A stretch of 64,000 nucleotides of DNA from Liolophura sinensis (Eukaryota > Mollusca > Polyplacophora > Chitonida > Chitonidae). A program made the translations under genes and the position numbers. Of this stretch, positions 32,729 to 44,220 are shown piece by piece. The notes below the pieces were generated by a model. The model did not search any database, was not told the DNA's origin, and saw only the letters and a program-made list of their open reading frames with translations. The stretch covers positions 43,335,116 through 43,399,115 of the forward strand of contig NC_088301.1 in the NCBI RefSeq assembly GCF_032854445.1, given 5' to 3'. Numbering within the stretch: the first letter of the stretch is position 1; the number at the start of each line of letters is the position of its first letter.

Positions 32729-35700
32729 GATTGGTGTTTTACGCCGTACTCAAGAATATTTCACTTATACGACGGCGGCCAGCATTATGGTGGGTGGAAA
32801 CCTGGCAGAGCCCGGCGGAAACCCACGACCATCCGCAGGTTGCTGGCAGACCTTCCCACGTACGGCCGTAGAGGAAGCCAGCATGAGCTGGTCTTGAACT
32901 CACAGCGACCGCATTGGTGAGAGGCTTCTGGGTCACTACGCTGCGCTAGCGCGCTAACCGACTGAGCCACGGAGGCCCCTAATTTACGTTAGGACGTTTG
33001 TCAGTTACCTTTCTCAGTGGCAAGGTGAGACAACGATTGCCTGGCATTATTTGGTTCCTATCACAAACCTGATCACATTGATATTCTTGTATATTGTTAA
33101 GTACGACGTAGAACAGCGCCTACATGTAGCTGAACCAATAAATTTATATGAATTATTAAGTGTCTCTTTTTCGCAGGTCATTGTATCAGCATTGATGATA
33201 AGCCCTCTCCGTACTCCTTTTTGGCGGATCTCTTCTCGCTGTACGGCGACAAAGCCAAGGCTATGCTAGACCACGAAGGTAAGTGCAAACCCTGACTGAA
33301 GGCTGTTGATGTAGCACCCATGCTGACATATGATCAAACCAGGTCTATATTTGTATACAGGTATCTGTGGAGATTTTGAGTCAAAAGTTAAAATGTAACT
33401 AAAACTATTTTTGTTACACAACTTCAAAGTAGACATACAAAGTGTTCTCTTTTCTAGATTTTAAACATTTTAAGGAAGATTTAATTGTTCTCTCAACTAA
33501 AACAATCGTCTTAATGACTTCTGCAGGCAAAATACCAGTGATAAAATGAAATACCACAGAATTATCCACTGTAATACATTTATTGCAAATTTTATTTTAT
33601 TTATTTATTTTTTTGGGGGTTGGTGTTTTACGCTGTACTCAAGAATATTTCACTTATACGACGGAGGCCAGCATTATGGTATGTGGAAACCTGGCATTGC
33701 AAATTTTAAATCTGGCCTAAAGATTATATTACATCCATGGTTTTTAACAGAGTTTGAGAACCTTCTCGAAGCTCTGAATCTCAATTCCAAGACCTCCCCT
33801 CTGCCAAAACCAAAACCAACCAGGAAATGGAAACGAGATCTTCATGGAGTAAGGACCGACGTCCGTAATATAAAGGGAAGACAACTCTCGTCAAACAAAA
33901 TGATGATAGAGGCATTCGGGACATGCTTACAAAGAAATGTTCGTTTCATTTTTCATATATATAGATGTTTGTTTTTTGTCGATTCATATTTATCTTTGTG
34001 TTAAAGATACTACATTCATGAACTTCAGTGTCTTAACAGTGACATAAATTTGCAAAGTACTTCAAATAAACTAATATATTTACAAATACGCAACAACCTC
34101 CAGAAATCAGATTTTTTTTTCTTTTTAGCCGTTGAGAGCCTGTTCGGCCTTTCTTCACTGCTAGAAATAATGAAGGTGTTAAAATGTAACGGTATAGGTC
34201 TACGCACTGACTGCTATAGCATTTAGGACTGAAATATAGCATTTCATATTTGTAGTGCCAAACCACTGTGGAAAATCTGTGTAGTACAATGGGAAACATG
34301 TCTGCCGCTTCAAACGAAACCAGCCTACAGGAGGCATGTCCTGCAAGAATTCGCGACTTCTTCTTTACATTGTTGGAAGTGCAAGGAGAGGTTACCTACA
34401 AAACCACAACCCTTGGTCAAGGTAGATGAAGGCAATTATGTTAAAGTAAACCTTGGAACAGACAAACTATTCTGGAAACAGGTTTTTGATTTATATATTA
34501 CATTACACTCTACAGTTTACTGTTTAAGCATAATTTTAATATAAGCCTAGATCCGCTTCGGGAGGCGGTAGATCCAGGGTCAATCCTTGGTCGGGTCAAC
34601 TAGTCGTTGACCCGTATCAATATAATGGCTGGGGCGGGTTGGCTTTTACTTGACTTCGGTAAGTCGTCTCATTTAAGCAGCACTAGACAAAAGAGCGGTG
34701 GAAATCAGACCTGCAACAAGAAGGCACATTACATTCACTCTAAGGGCTCCTTTCTCGTTACATGACTAAAAAATTGTTAAGCACGACGTTAAACCCCAAG
34801 CACCGACTCACTCTCACTAAAGAAACTCTTTTCTGTTTTGTTTCGTTCCCAACAGCATACGGATTTGGAGCATTGGCTGTAGGTGTTATCAGTATTTCAC
34901 CACTAGGTGGTGTCGTCTTGTTGAAGCTCTCATCGGCCAAGGCCAAAAGTTACATCATGTGTCTCCTGATGGCTGTGGCTATAGCAGCATTAACCGGTGA
35001 TGCGGTTTTACACCTGCTACCCCAGGTATTCCCACAAATTTTCATTTCGTGTTTTGTGGATAAATCTAGAGTGTGAATCATTCATCTCTTTGGTCGCCGA
35101 AGGAAAGGCATTTCAAGCCAATGATCGCAACGTCCATTCAAATTATACTCATATCATATTGCTTCGTATATATGTGTTGTCAAAGTGAAACCACTGAAAC
35201 ACCCTTACTATTCAAAAATCCACAAAAGCACAAAATCCATATTAAGTTTTAAGCTGAACGTTTAGATTTACTTTCCTTATGTACAAAATACATTTATTCA
35301 AGTTGGACTTTGCTGCAGTGATACCCACGGCATCCATAACACTAGTTTAAATAGACAGACAACTCATTGTGCAGTTTATGCGTGCATTGTTAGCAACAGA
35401 AGCGTAAATTAAGTATAAGAAACCCTGACTGAAGGCTGTTGATGTAGCACCCATGCTGACATATGATCATTGTATCACCTTGTATGTTACTGGGAAACAT
35501 TACTGGCAATTTAGTTATTAAAAGAAAGTTACAGCCATTGCTCTTTTTTGCACAAATTTAGATTAAGTTATGTAATTGCTGTGTGATTCCTGTGATTGTG
35601 AATATCTATCCTTCATTGTCTAAGTTTTAAATAATATATTTAATGATGTGTTATTAGGATTGTTTTACGTCGGCGTGACTTTCTGTTGAAAGTTAAATCG

Positions 35701-38700
35701 CGTGTTTTTATTTTCCACAGGCACTCGGCATAAAGCCGCGAGCATCTGGTGGCGTTTTGGACGGGTTCCCCATACGTTCATACATCCTGAAAATGGCAGC
35801 CGTATTGGGAAGCTTTTACACCTTCATTGTGTTGCAGATGGCCTTCGTACTCTTTGAGCGACGCAATATTTATGATGTAAACATTTTTTGAAATGTTTTA
35901 AGAAGAGTTTTTTATTTTATCAGGCGAACTGTCGTATTCATCAAATTTGTCATCAAGCAACGCAGTTACGGAGAGAGACAGCCTCAAATGTGTCTGATTG
36001 ACGACATGGACCATTTACTGCTGTTCCGCATTGAAAACTTGCTTAATATAAATCTATGTCAGTCATGTGGTCTCTGTAACTAACTAACCTGTGGTGAGAC
36101 TTGCCGAACCAACAGGGTTCATGGGAATCACGTTGCCTAAACAAAGGTGATCTTGAGATCATGACCTTTATCAGTCTAAATGCCGACAGATATATCACAT
36201 GAGTCCCGTATTATCCTTCTTGAATGACATTTTGAGTGAGTAAAAAAAATGGAAATGTCTGGGTCGAGAAATCCTGGTTCGTGAAAGTCATTGTCATTTT
36301 AGGCTTTTACTGAAAATGAAACCAGGTATATAGTGCACGGGGCGGTGAAGTCCTATTGAGTAATTTCATCAGTATCACCCAGTCTAGCCCACGCAAGAGA
36401 ACATTACTGATAACATAATCCTTATAACATATAGGTTGTATATGTATATGTATATTATTTTATATTTTATTTGCAACGACGCCTATTAGTTAAACTCCTG
36501 ACAACGCATGTGCCACTCTCTACATTCAATTTACATCACTGCCACCACTAACGAAATTCGTTCAGAAACCTTGAATAACGCAGGTCACGGTGAAGACATA
36601 GGAATTAAGTGATAGAAAACAAAAACTCTGTCGAAACATGGAAGCTGACAGAGGATATCTGACCACGTCGCTGCCTCGCATCGCTACCTCCCTGGCTCGC
36701 TTCTTCGCTACCTCGACCTTTGCAAAGGGCGAGACAGTGCGATAGTGACGTAGCAAGGTAACGAAGTGAGGTTGCGAAGTGACTCGGATCACTCACCTCG
36801 CTGCCTCGCTACGTCGCTTCGCTACCTCGCTGCCTCGCTACCTTGCCACGGCGCTTCGCTACTTTGCTCTATCGGCTTCCATAGTCCCAACCTTTAAATG
36901 TTCTAATAATACTTTAAGCACGTGCATTCTGTTTGAGACACGTGTATTTTATTGCTGACTGTTGATTAAAAAGGGGAGAACACAAATGGTGAGACTCTAA
37001 AGGTCTACCTTGTCTTCGTTGGCTTGACATCACTGCCACCACTAGACAAACTTAGCCTTTGGTGCCTTCAGTTTACGAATCTAAAATTCAAAACTCACTA
37101 CTATTTTTGACTTAGCCAGGTAAACCCTGAAAATCACAATGGGTCAACGTCTGAAGAATATGGAAAAGGATCCTCTAGTCCCGCGCCAAACGCAGGTCAG
37201 TAAGTTTACAGCAAGTGATTTACTCTGCCAGAGCGAGCCGTGATCAAATTTCCAACCCTATTACCATTCTTGGGACCTTAGTATAGCAATAAGCGGTAGA
37301 CAGGTTTCTCTTGTGCTTTGAGTATTCTTACCCTCCAGCAATATTTACGTGATAAAGTTAGCCAATAACTTGCCAAAGAGCGGTAGTTTACTCCAGACAC
37401 TCAGGTTTCCTCCACCAATAAAACTGACAGTCAACATATACAATATACAACAATCAAATAAATAAAAAAATAAATAAAATATTTTATTGTGTTGGATTTA
37501 TCATCGAATGAGTTTTGCCTTTCTTTGCTTTAGAAAGAAATTAAAAAAAAATAATCCAATGGAAATTACCTCAAACACAACGTTATTCAAACTACAGCCT
37601 ATTAATCTATACTTTATCACTTTATTATTGATCTGATTTTTTTTCTTATCATTTGTGTCCACAGGCGTGACAGGTATGGTACTCTTGGGAGATGCTGTCC
37701 ATAACTTTGTAGAAGGCCTTGCACTTGGAGCAGCTTTCACCGCCGGCGTGCCAAGTGGTCTGTCTACCTCTGTGGCAGTGCTCTCACATGAACTGCCACA
37801 TGAACTTGGCAAGTCCACTATGTTTTACATATGAGTAATTCAAGCCGGCATGTATCATACATGAGCGCTCGCAAATACGATAAAAAAATTAAAGTCAGCT
37901 GTCTTTCATTCATCGTTCCATTTAAAATAAAGTCACCTTGATTGAACAACTTTCGAACACCACTTAAATTTGACTTTAAAAGAGAAAGTCTGTTCCCTTG
38001 TGCTCATACTAATATTGTGGGTTTGCGAAAAGAACGATTCAATGCTTAGTTAACATTGATCTACTATTTTTCTGCATTGATCAAGTAAAATGTATTGGAA
38101 TTAATTGGTTTGTATTAATATATACAGGGCATTGAGAGGATTATGTAATTTCTTACAAATGATGACAGTATCTGGTATATCAATGCGAGCATGACCTTGC
38201 CATGTCTTTCACGTATAGTTCAACAGCTAATTTTTGATACAGCGATATATTCGTTCCTGAACAATGAAATTACGGATGCTCGTGAGTGTATTTATTTAAT
38301 TTTGAGATTTACACTATATACTATTAAATGGAATTTCCGCCCAGTAATTATAGGTCAGGTTGAAACTAATTTCCACCCAGGTGAAAATAAATTTGCTCAT
38401 GCGCGGTTATTAATTTCAACCAGGTAGTAATTAGTTAGTTTATGAGGCATCTAATTTAGTTACTGTCAAGACGTTTTAAATGTATACATTAGTATGACCC
38501 GTAAGACTGGGTGGAAGTTAATTCTCACCTGGGTTGATAATCGATTTTCACCTAGGTTGATCATCAGGTCTTGTTTGGGTGGAAATCATTTTTACCTGGG
38601 TGGAAATAAATTCTCGCTCGTGTGAATGTAAAATAAATTGCCCTTACGAGCCACCATATACAATCTTGTAGGGTCCTTTGGTACTCTTATTTCATGTGGA

Positions 38701-41188
38701 CTAACAATGAAGAAGGCTCTACTGATGACATTCGTATCCGGGATCACCGCATTTATAGGTCTGGGAGTTGGCGTGCCCTTGGCAGGAAACATGAGAGGCA
38801 CAGAATGGGTGTTTGCCTTTACAGCTGGTGTATTTCTTTACATCTCCCTAGCAACAGTGGTATGTGAACACCCGCGTACACCCGTTTTTTTTTTTTTTTT
38901 TGTTTGTTCAACTTTTTTTCGTCTTATATACTTACGTCGTTATAGAGTCTTAGTAACTTACGGTAACATATCCGATGGTAAACATCGGAACACCTTGTCG
39001 CCATTTTCTCTTCTTCATACATACGTATCAAGCGGGCTTCATCCCCACACAACCACATTCACCCGTAAACCTCATCCCCACGCAAACATGTTCAAAGGTA
39101 GACCTCATCCCCACACAACCACATTCACCTGTAAACATTATCCACACACAGCCATGTTCAACGGTAAACCTCATCCACACACAACCACATTAACCCGTAA
39201 ACCTCATCCACACACAACCATGTTCTCCCGTAAACCTCATTCACACACTACTTTCACCCGTTTTAATGTGATTCTATGTTAAATGTGATGACGGAATTTT
39301 GAGTATTTCTAGACCAGTGACGTCCAATAAATTGCAATTAACATCCCTGCATTTTCTTTACCTAATTCTGATTAAGTCATGGTGTTAGGGGGGAGTGTAA
39401 ATTGCTACTATTTATTCATTTACATGAATGGTTAGAAATATATCCTGGCTGAGGTAAGCTGACAAGAGGCCGTATTTCACAGATTACAGGTGATCATTTG
39501 CCAGCTGTCACACTGTCGTTACTGCTCTGATTTTACTCTCTGTGCTGTTCGTCTTTAATTATATCAATTTAATTATATTACTTTCACCCTTAATCCTCAT
39601 TCACACACACCACTTTTCATCCGTAAGCCCCATCCACACTCTCCCGTAAGCCTGATTCACACACAACTACGTTCACCGTAAGCCTAATTCACACACACAC
39701 ACACCTCATTCATCTGTAAACTTCATCCACACACAACCACGTTCACCCGTAATCCTCATTTACACACGCCACTTTTCATCCGTAAGCCCCATCCACACTC
39801 TCCCGTAAGCCTGATTCACACACAACTACGTTCACCGTAAGCCTAATTCACACACACACACCTCATTCATCTGTAAACTTCATCCACACACAACCACGTT
39901 CACCCGTAATCCTCATTTACACACGCCACTTTCATCTGTAGAATTATGACCAGTAAAAGAAATCCACCAATGAACAGATGTGTTTTACTTTATTGCGTGC
40001 CAGAGGCCACTCATATTATTAAGCTATGCACCGAGGATAGGATTTACTCTATTACATAATCTTACACGCCCAGTGTATGCTTATGTAGTAACCAATATAG
40101 AGTACAACTGACTGGACTGACTGGATTGGCTACAGGTTCTAATGGTGTTGCACTAAGACTTCATGTAACACCGTCACAAAAATATCAACCATGCTGCGTA
40201 TTATGTTTAACTATGCAAATAAATGCGACACAACCGGCACGAAAAAGCATTCAATGAGGCTAATTGTGAGGTAAGGTTTTTTTAATATTCGTTTTGAAAT
40301 GAAAACGCGCGATTCTTCAATAATAATGGATTGTTGTTACAAACACGTTGGGGTAGAAGAATCAACTCTTCCTCGTCGTTTCTCCAATAATTCTCCAACC
40401 ACGTTCCCACCTTTTGCATGAATCTGTATTAATTTCTTACTTTATATATTTTCTTACTAGATTGGAGGTTTGTGTTCATTGTTCTTTGGAAAATTGGTCT
40501 TGTGATTGTACACCCGCAACGTTTATTTTGGCGAACGTCTGTGCCCATACCTAGGTTCATTCCTACACAAACTCGTACACAAACTCGTGTCAGACAGCCA
40601 CTATCAATGACAACTTTATGTCATCAAAATTAATATCATCCCATCTGTCTCGCCACCTCGCCGCCCACATGAATCTCATATCAAATTTAATCCATTATGC
40701 GGGTCTCACCAGCTCACCCTCAACGTCAGCCTAACAATCAGCCTCACCTTGCGAGTGACAATGTTATACACGTTCTGAATGTCAGCCTGATATCGTCAGC
40801 CGCAAAGTCGGACACAACATTACATCTTCAAGTTATTAACTGTTCTGATGCATATAGTACGTCTTGAATCTGTATTTTTTAAACCCTGAGCATGTTATAT
40901 TATATCTCTCCTTGGTAACGTCTGCTTTTGTAGGCTTAAGCGCGGCACTGTGTTCACCTCACCCTGGTCGTCGATCTCCCTTGGTTGGGTCAGCCTCATG
41001 TTATAGAAGCTAACGTATATTTATTTATTTATTTTTTTTTTTAATTTTCTCAGACGCCGGAATTAAAGAAGCAAGTCCTGTCAAGCTCGCGTGTGTGGAT
41101 TCTGTTATGTTTTGTTTGTGTCGGCATGCTATTTGGGTACGGCATCATGTTCACCATGGCGGTTTTCGAAGAACACATAGCTGTCTGA
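30772..41188 (+). CDS. ZIP-family (SLC39, LIV-1/ZIP4-ZIP12-like) zinc transporter, 13 coding exons
   Basis: ZIP proteins import Zn2+ into the cytosol. Exons: 30772-30972, 31681-32022, 32289-32400, 33177-33278, 33751-33864, 34129-34175, 34331-34421, 34856-35025, 35721-35876, 37120-37195, 37665-37808, 38672-38859, 41054-41188. Phases agree throughout if exon 5 ends at a weak GTAATA donor (33864). The stronger GTAAGG at 33848 would break the frame, so junctions 5/6/7 are tentative. The roughly 625-residue product has a signal peptide ([14 protein letters not shown]), a large ectodomain with CLNVDSVF and [11 protein letters not shown] blocks, then the membrane domain: [36 protein letters not shown] (TM4) and [11 protein letters not shown] (TM5). 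Human ZIP4 is similar in size and order. The TM3-TM4 loop is short and lacks the usual His cluster. The TM4 Asp is Glu, and the Asp after HELPHELG is Ser. The name is left open because ZIP4 and ZIP12 cannot be separated by eye. Confidence 0.9.
31016..31288. mobile_element. MITE-like element with 24-bp terminal inverted repeats (ZIP intron 1)
   Basis: The left end GAGTGTTACATTTAACACAG and the right end, read on the minus strand, match over about 24 bp with few differences. The interior is full of GTGTTAA/TTAACAC words and has no coding capacity. No clear target-site duplication is visible. Confidence 0.6.
31347..31630. repeat. Diverged direct duplication just upstream of ZIP exon 2
   Basis: Segments 31347-31465 and 31499-31630 align; the best block is ATTCGACAACGACATTCC against ATTCAACAACGATATTCC, followed by (A/G)ATCAG..AACTGTGA. 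The second copy ends 50 bp before exon 2. Confidence 0.65.
32687..32994 (-). mobile_element. Full-length young SINE family 1 with perfect 14-bp target-site duplication (ZIP intron 3)
   Basis: The element spans 32701-32980, flanked by AATTTACGTTAGGA at 32687-32700 and 32981-32994. The minus strand carries the tRNA-like head with A box (TGGCTCAGTCGG) and B box (GAGTTCAAGACC), the conserved body, the tail motif and a poly-A tract of about 29. It is nearly identical to the copy at 60712-60987. Confidence 0.97.
33582..33708 (-). mobile_element. 5'-truncated SINE family 1 with 13-bp target-site duplication (ZIP intron 4)
   Basis: Only the 3' part is present (33595-33695). ATTGCAAATTTTA flanks it at 33582-33594 and 33696-33708. 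The insertion lies 42 bp upstream of ZIP exon 5. Confidence 0.95.
34545..34822 (+). mobile_element. SINE-like repeat family 2, copy 2 (ZIP intron 7)
   Basis: Colinear with 8092-8432 but lacking a central segment; it shares CTTCGGTAAGTCGTCTCA and ends TTGTTAAGCACGACGTTAAA then CCCCAAGCAC. It ends about 34 bp before ZIP exon 8. Confidence 0.8.
36655..36880. repeat. Degenerate CGCTACCTCGCTGCCT repeat with inverted middle (ZIP intron 9)
   Basis: Many short CGCTACCTCG/CGCTGCCTCG words run in one direction, then flip to GAAGTGAGG/GCGAAGTGA in the centre (36735-36785), then return. The block is GC-richer than its surroundings. Confidence 0.7.
38985..39260. repeat. Minisatellite of about 33 bp (ZIP intron 12)
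   Basis: Repeats of CACACAACCACATTCACCCG then TAAACCTCATCC, seven or so variants. The frames covering them are extensions of the exon-12 frame past its donor and are not coding. Confidence 0.85.
39452..39550 (+). repeat. Dispersed repeat, same family as 5876-5957
   Basis: GGCTGAGGTAAGCTGACAAG, then TGATCATTTGCCAGCTGTCA and GATTTTACTCTCTGTGCT agree with the arms of the inverted pair at 5876-6176. Confidence 0.6.
39590..39945. repeat. Higher-order duplication of the CACACA minisatellite
   Basis: A block of about 170 bp (TAATCCTCATTCACACACAC through CTGTAAACTTCATCCACACA) is repeated almost exactly in tandem, differing mainly in the CA-run length. Confidence 0.85.
40440..40530 (+). repeat. Dispersed RT-element 3' module, copy 3 (fragment)
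   Basis: TTTCTTACTTTATATATTTT, then GGAGGTTTGTGTTCATTGTT and GGAAAATTGGTCTTGTG match the module at 4890-5165. Confidence 0.45.
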
Positions 41189-41472
41189 AGTATACAAGAG
41201 AAATCCCGTGTGTTCCACCCAGGAAAAGCACGATATCAACTCTGCAAGCGACATCATGACCCCCACCCCTCCCATCCCCAGCGACATTTATTTATGCGTC
41301 CATTGAAAACTACTTTCCATCTTCAGAGAGCACATCCGGCGTATGATTCACACAAATCTAGACACGCCTTTGAAAAGCGTCTTGTCATGACTATTATGCA
41401 GTATATGTATACGTTTATTTTTTCACAGTGCAGTCGATATAGTAAAGCTGGAATATGTGTCAAATCTGGTGC

Positions 41473-41478
41473 AATAAA
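41473..41478 (+). promoter_or_regulatory. Candidate polyadenylation signal for the ZIP gene
   Basis: AATAAA lies 285 bases after the ZIP stop codon. It is the first clear signal downstream; no transcript evidence is available here. Confidence 0.5.
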
Positions 41479-41519
41479 TTATAAAGAAGTCTAAATTTAG
41501 ACAAGAAAAAAATCATTTA

Positions 41520-42211
41520 AAAAAAAAAGTGAAAAATGACATTTTTTTTAAAAACCTGCTCAAATACAGTTGTCGTAACAAGTTAAAGCTTACTTAACTA
41601 GATACAGTTCTAAGAGTTTTGTAAAACGAAGAAACTCCTGTGTAACACCCTCTCGATTCTGACTGTCTTTTACAACTATATTATTCAAGTATAATAATTG
41701 CATGGGTTTTCTTAAAATCCCTTAATTGCTAGTTGTGAACTTACAGATATCTGTTGAACATAATTAGTTCGGTCGCTCATCTCACATAGTGGAAATAGCA
41801 CATCATGTTCAACCTGCAGTATTGTGAATAAAATGACGCATTTTAAACCATATTTGTTCATTTTTGATGTTTTTGTTTTACTTTTATCCCAGATCCACAC
41901 TGATATGTGTTTTGTGTACAATTTAAAATTTACAGCAACAACCGTGTAACCATACCTACTAAATTACCTTCAAAAAAACGTTACCTTCAATATGTTTACA
42001 ATTTAATTATTATTTTAAATGGCGCGGTTCCTTGTACCTAAGAGCTCTTCGCTATGGCAGCGGATGCATGGAGAAGACCTGGCAAATGCCTAGGAAGATT
42101 GTGTTTTTAGCCAGGTTAATGAAAAACCAACTGACACTACATGTTTAAGTGCTAAATATCCTACTTAAGTGAACCAATTAAACCCACTAGGTGAAGTATA
42201 GATTTTATCAC
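41520..42211. other. No gene seen
   Basis: AT-rich sequence with A and T homopolymers; no supported exon. Confidence 0.45.
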
Positions 42212-42440
42212 TTTATTTATTTGATTGGTGTATTAAACAGCAAGCAAGAATATTTCACTTATACGACGGTGGCCAGCTTTATGATGGGCGGAAACCCTCG
42301 ACCATCTGCAGGTTGCTAAAAAACCTTCCCCTGCACGACCTGAGAGGAAGCCAGAAGAGCTGGACTTCAACTGACAGCGACCGCATTAATTGGTGAGAGG
42401 CTCTTGGGCCATTGTGCAGTACTTACACACTAGGTCCCCT
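42212..42440 (-). mobile_element. SINE family 1, old copy
   Basis: Tail motif altered (GATTGGTGTATTAAACAGCA on the plus strand); the body with CTGCAGGTTGCT is still clear, and the tRNA-like head is badly eroded. Confidence 0.8.
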
Positions 42441-43009
42441 AGATTGAAGTATAAAAGTTAGCATTTAAAACCCAATGCAGGTATACATAAGGAGGAAGTT
42501 ACGCATGCTCTGTTCATGTACTTCTGGAGGCAATTTAGTTTTCCATCGAGATTCCTCCTCCCCTAGTCTTATATGACAGCCATAACAAATACTCTCATTC
42601 TTTAACCCTTTTGCAAGGTGTTTATTCAAGCATATTCTAAGGGTATTTTCTGTTTACAGACTGCTGAAATTATACTTTTTGTCAAGCCCCGAAATTGGCA
42701 AATCCAATCAATGTAGTTTGTCTCCAAAATTAAATTAAAAATGGACACAAATTGCACTGGAAATTGCGCTTTTATTTGCGAAAAGGTTGAATTAGTGTAA
42801 GTGTTAATTAAACAATATATGGGTCCCTCGTTTCCTCATTCAGCTAAAGGTTTGTTCACATCACAGGTGATCGTGAATGGGACTACAGGCTATAGCTGGT
42901 TCGGTGCTACTCAAAACTATTAGATTTGCTTGCTGGGTGTTCAAAACGTAACCATCTATCACACAAATAAATATAAAATAAAATTATAAGTTTGGCGTCT
43001 TCGTCCGGC

Positions 43010-43227
43010 GACTAAAATTCGGTGTATAAGAACCTCTTTTGCAGGGTCCCTGTAAAGATAGGCGGCCAGGCTTTGCTGGGTTGCGGTTCGATTCCCACTC
43101 CAGCACATTTTTTTTTTCTTTCTCTGCAGGGTCCATTGACCCTGTAGTGGAGTCCTAGTATGTTTTCCGGGTAGTATATGGTGGAGGAGTGTCTGTTGAT
43201 AGAGCGGTGTTAAACAACAACAACTGA
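43010..43227 (+). mobile_element. tRNA-derived SINE, family 4
   Basis: A near-consensus B box (GCGGTTCGATTCCCACTCC) is followed by a T-rich spacer and a tail ending GTGTTAAACAACAACAACT. It sits at the left border of the Polinton-like block and interrupts its minus-strand frame. Confidence 0.65.
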
Positions 43228-43252
43228 ACGTACTCACTAGGACGCAGTCAGG

Positions 43253-43660
43253 CGTTTTTTCAGCTCGTTTTTCCTCCAACTCCCGACCACGCGCCAGAAG
43301 TTCTTCTTTCAAGTTTTGGTCGATCTGTACGGAGTCGAACGATTTCTGACAGCGTGTACGTAACGCCTGTTTGAGGTCACGGTAGTTGGTCATCTCCGAA
43401 ACGATCTGATTGAACTCGGAGGCCGAAATTGATCCGTCAACCATTGCCAAGGACACATGCGCGTGGACGCTGTTCAGCTTAGCATCTACCTATGTCCGGA
43501 TCGCGTTATGCTTATTCGGCTTCACTGCGAGTCGATGGCTAGCGTATTTCACAGCGGCGCTACACAAGCCGCATCCGATAGCGGTCGCCACCATTGCCAA
43601 GACAGCAGGCGCAGCGACCTAGGTAGAAAGTAGATCCACGGCCTCCACCCCCCAGACCGA
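43253..43660 (-). pseudogene. Polinton-like element gene remnant with one hydrophobic segment
   Basis: A minus-strand frame runs through a hydrophobic, Ala-rich segment (VAAPAVLAMVATAIGCGL), a basic stretch and then a charged helix (ELLARGRELEEKRAEK). It is interrupted by in-frame TAG codons at 43490-43492 and 43619-43621 and is cut by the SINE at its downstream end. I do not know the function. Its GC content and codon use match the adjoining remnants, so it is assigned to the same integrated element. Confidence 0.5.
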
Positions 43661-43753
43661 AAGATCCAACCTTCATAGCCGTTACTGGAACACACCGAAG
43701 GAGTGTACAACCGTGACTGTGTCTACTAGCGGTGGATATTAGCACATCTGCTC

Positions 43754-44191
43754 TTAAAAATTTAAACTGCTCACTTCATCCAAATGCACGAAGACCTCCT
43801 TATGAGGAACCAGAGGAGGAGGCCTATAGTCCTCTGAAATCCCATTTATGGGCCCGTTCCCGAATCCCAAGATTGGAGCAAGTTCTTGCAGCATTAGCGA
43901 GGCGTGTTTACTAGGATCGAGAACTAAGCGACCGGTGGATTCGTTAATTCTCAGCGAGATATCTAGCGGGCGAAATACTTCCTTGTTAAGCGTGCAGACA
44001 TTATAATAACCTTTCGGCACTTCAAAGGGCTCGCTATCCAGTAGGAAACCCATCCCAATGTGAATGTTCGCCCACGCGCGGTATAGCAGGAGATCAAGAA
44101 CGGCCACCTTCAGACGGCGATCACGGTTGTCTAGCCCGTGCGGTAACTCGACTGCGCTGCCTTTTTGAACATCAGAGAAGGTGATAAACAT
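43754..44191 (-). pseudogene. Polinton/adintovirus-type conserved gene remnant, unknown role
   Basis: An open 146-codon frame with its first ATG at 44189-44191 contains WANIHIGMGFLLDSEP and GYYNVCTLNKEVFRPLDI. As I recall, similar proteins accompany Polinton-like elements in molluscs and cnidarians, but I cannot give a function. The C-terminus appears to run out of frame near 43754, and the neighbouring genes are broken, so this is listed as a remnant although this stretch is open. Its ATG lies 29 bp from the ATG of the divergently oriented gene at 44221. Confidence 0.55.
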
Positions 44192-44220
44192 GTTTAGTGT
44201 ATAGAGAACTTTGCGACACA

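Larger units (their letters stand above)
33287..35469 (+). repeat. Identical 50-bp segment in two ZIP introns
   Basis: The segments 33287-33336 (intron 4, eight bases after the donor) and 35420-35469 (intron 8) are identical as far as I can read, starting AAACCCTGACTGAAGGCTGT. Flanks differ. Confidence 0.9.

Noticed and set aside
33546-34004. 152-codon frame as an independent gene
   Set aside because: It combines a SINE fragment, ZIP exon 5 and intron sequence.
38638-39282. 214-codon frame as one protein
   Set aside because: Its first part is ZIP exon 12; after the GTATGT donor at 38860 it runs into a T-tract and a minisatellite.
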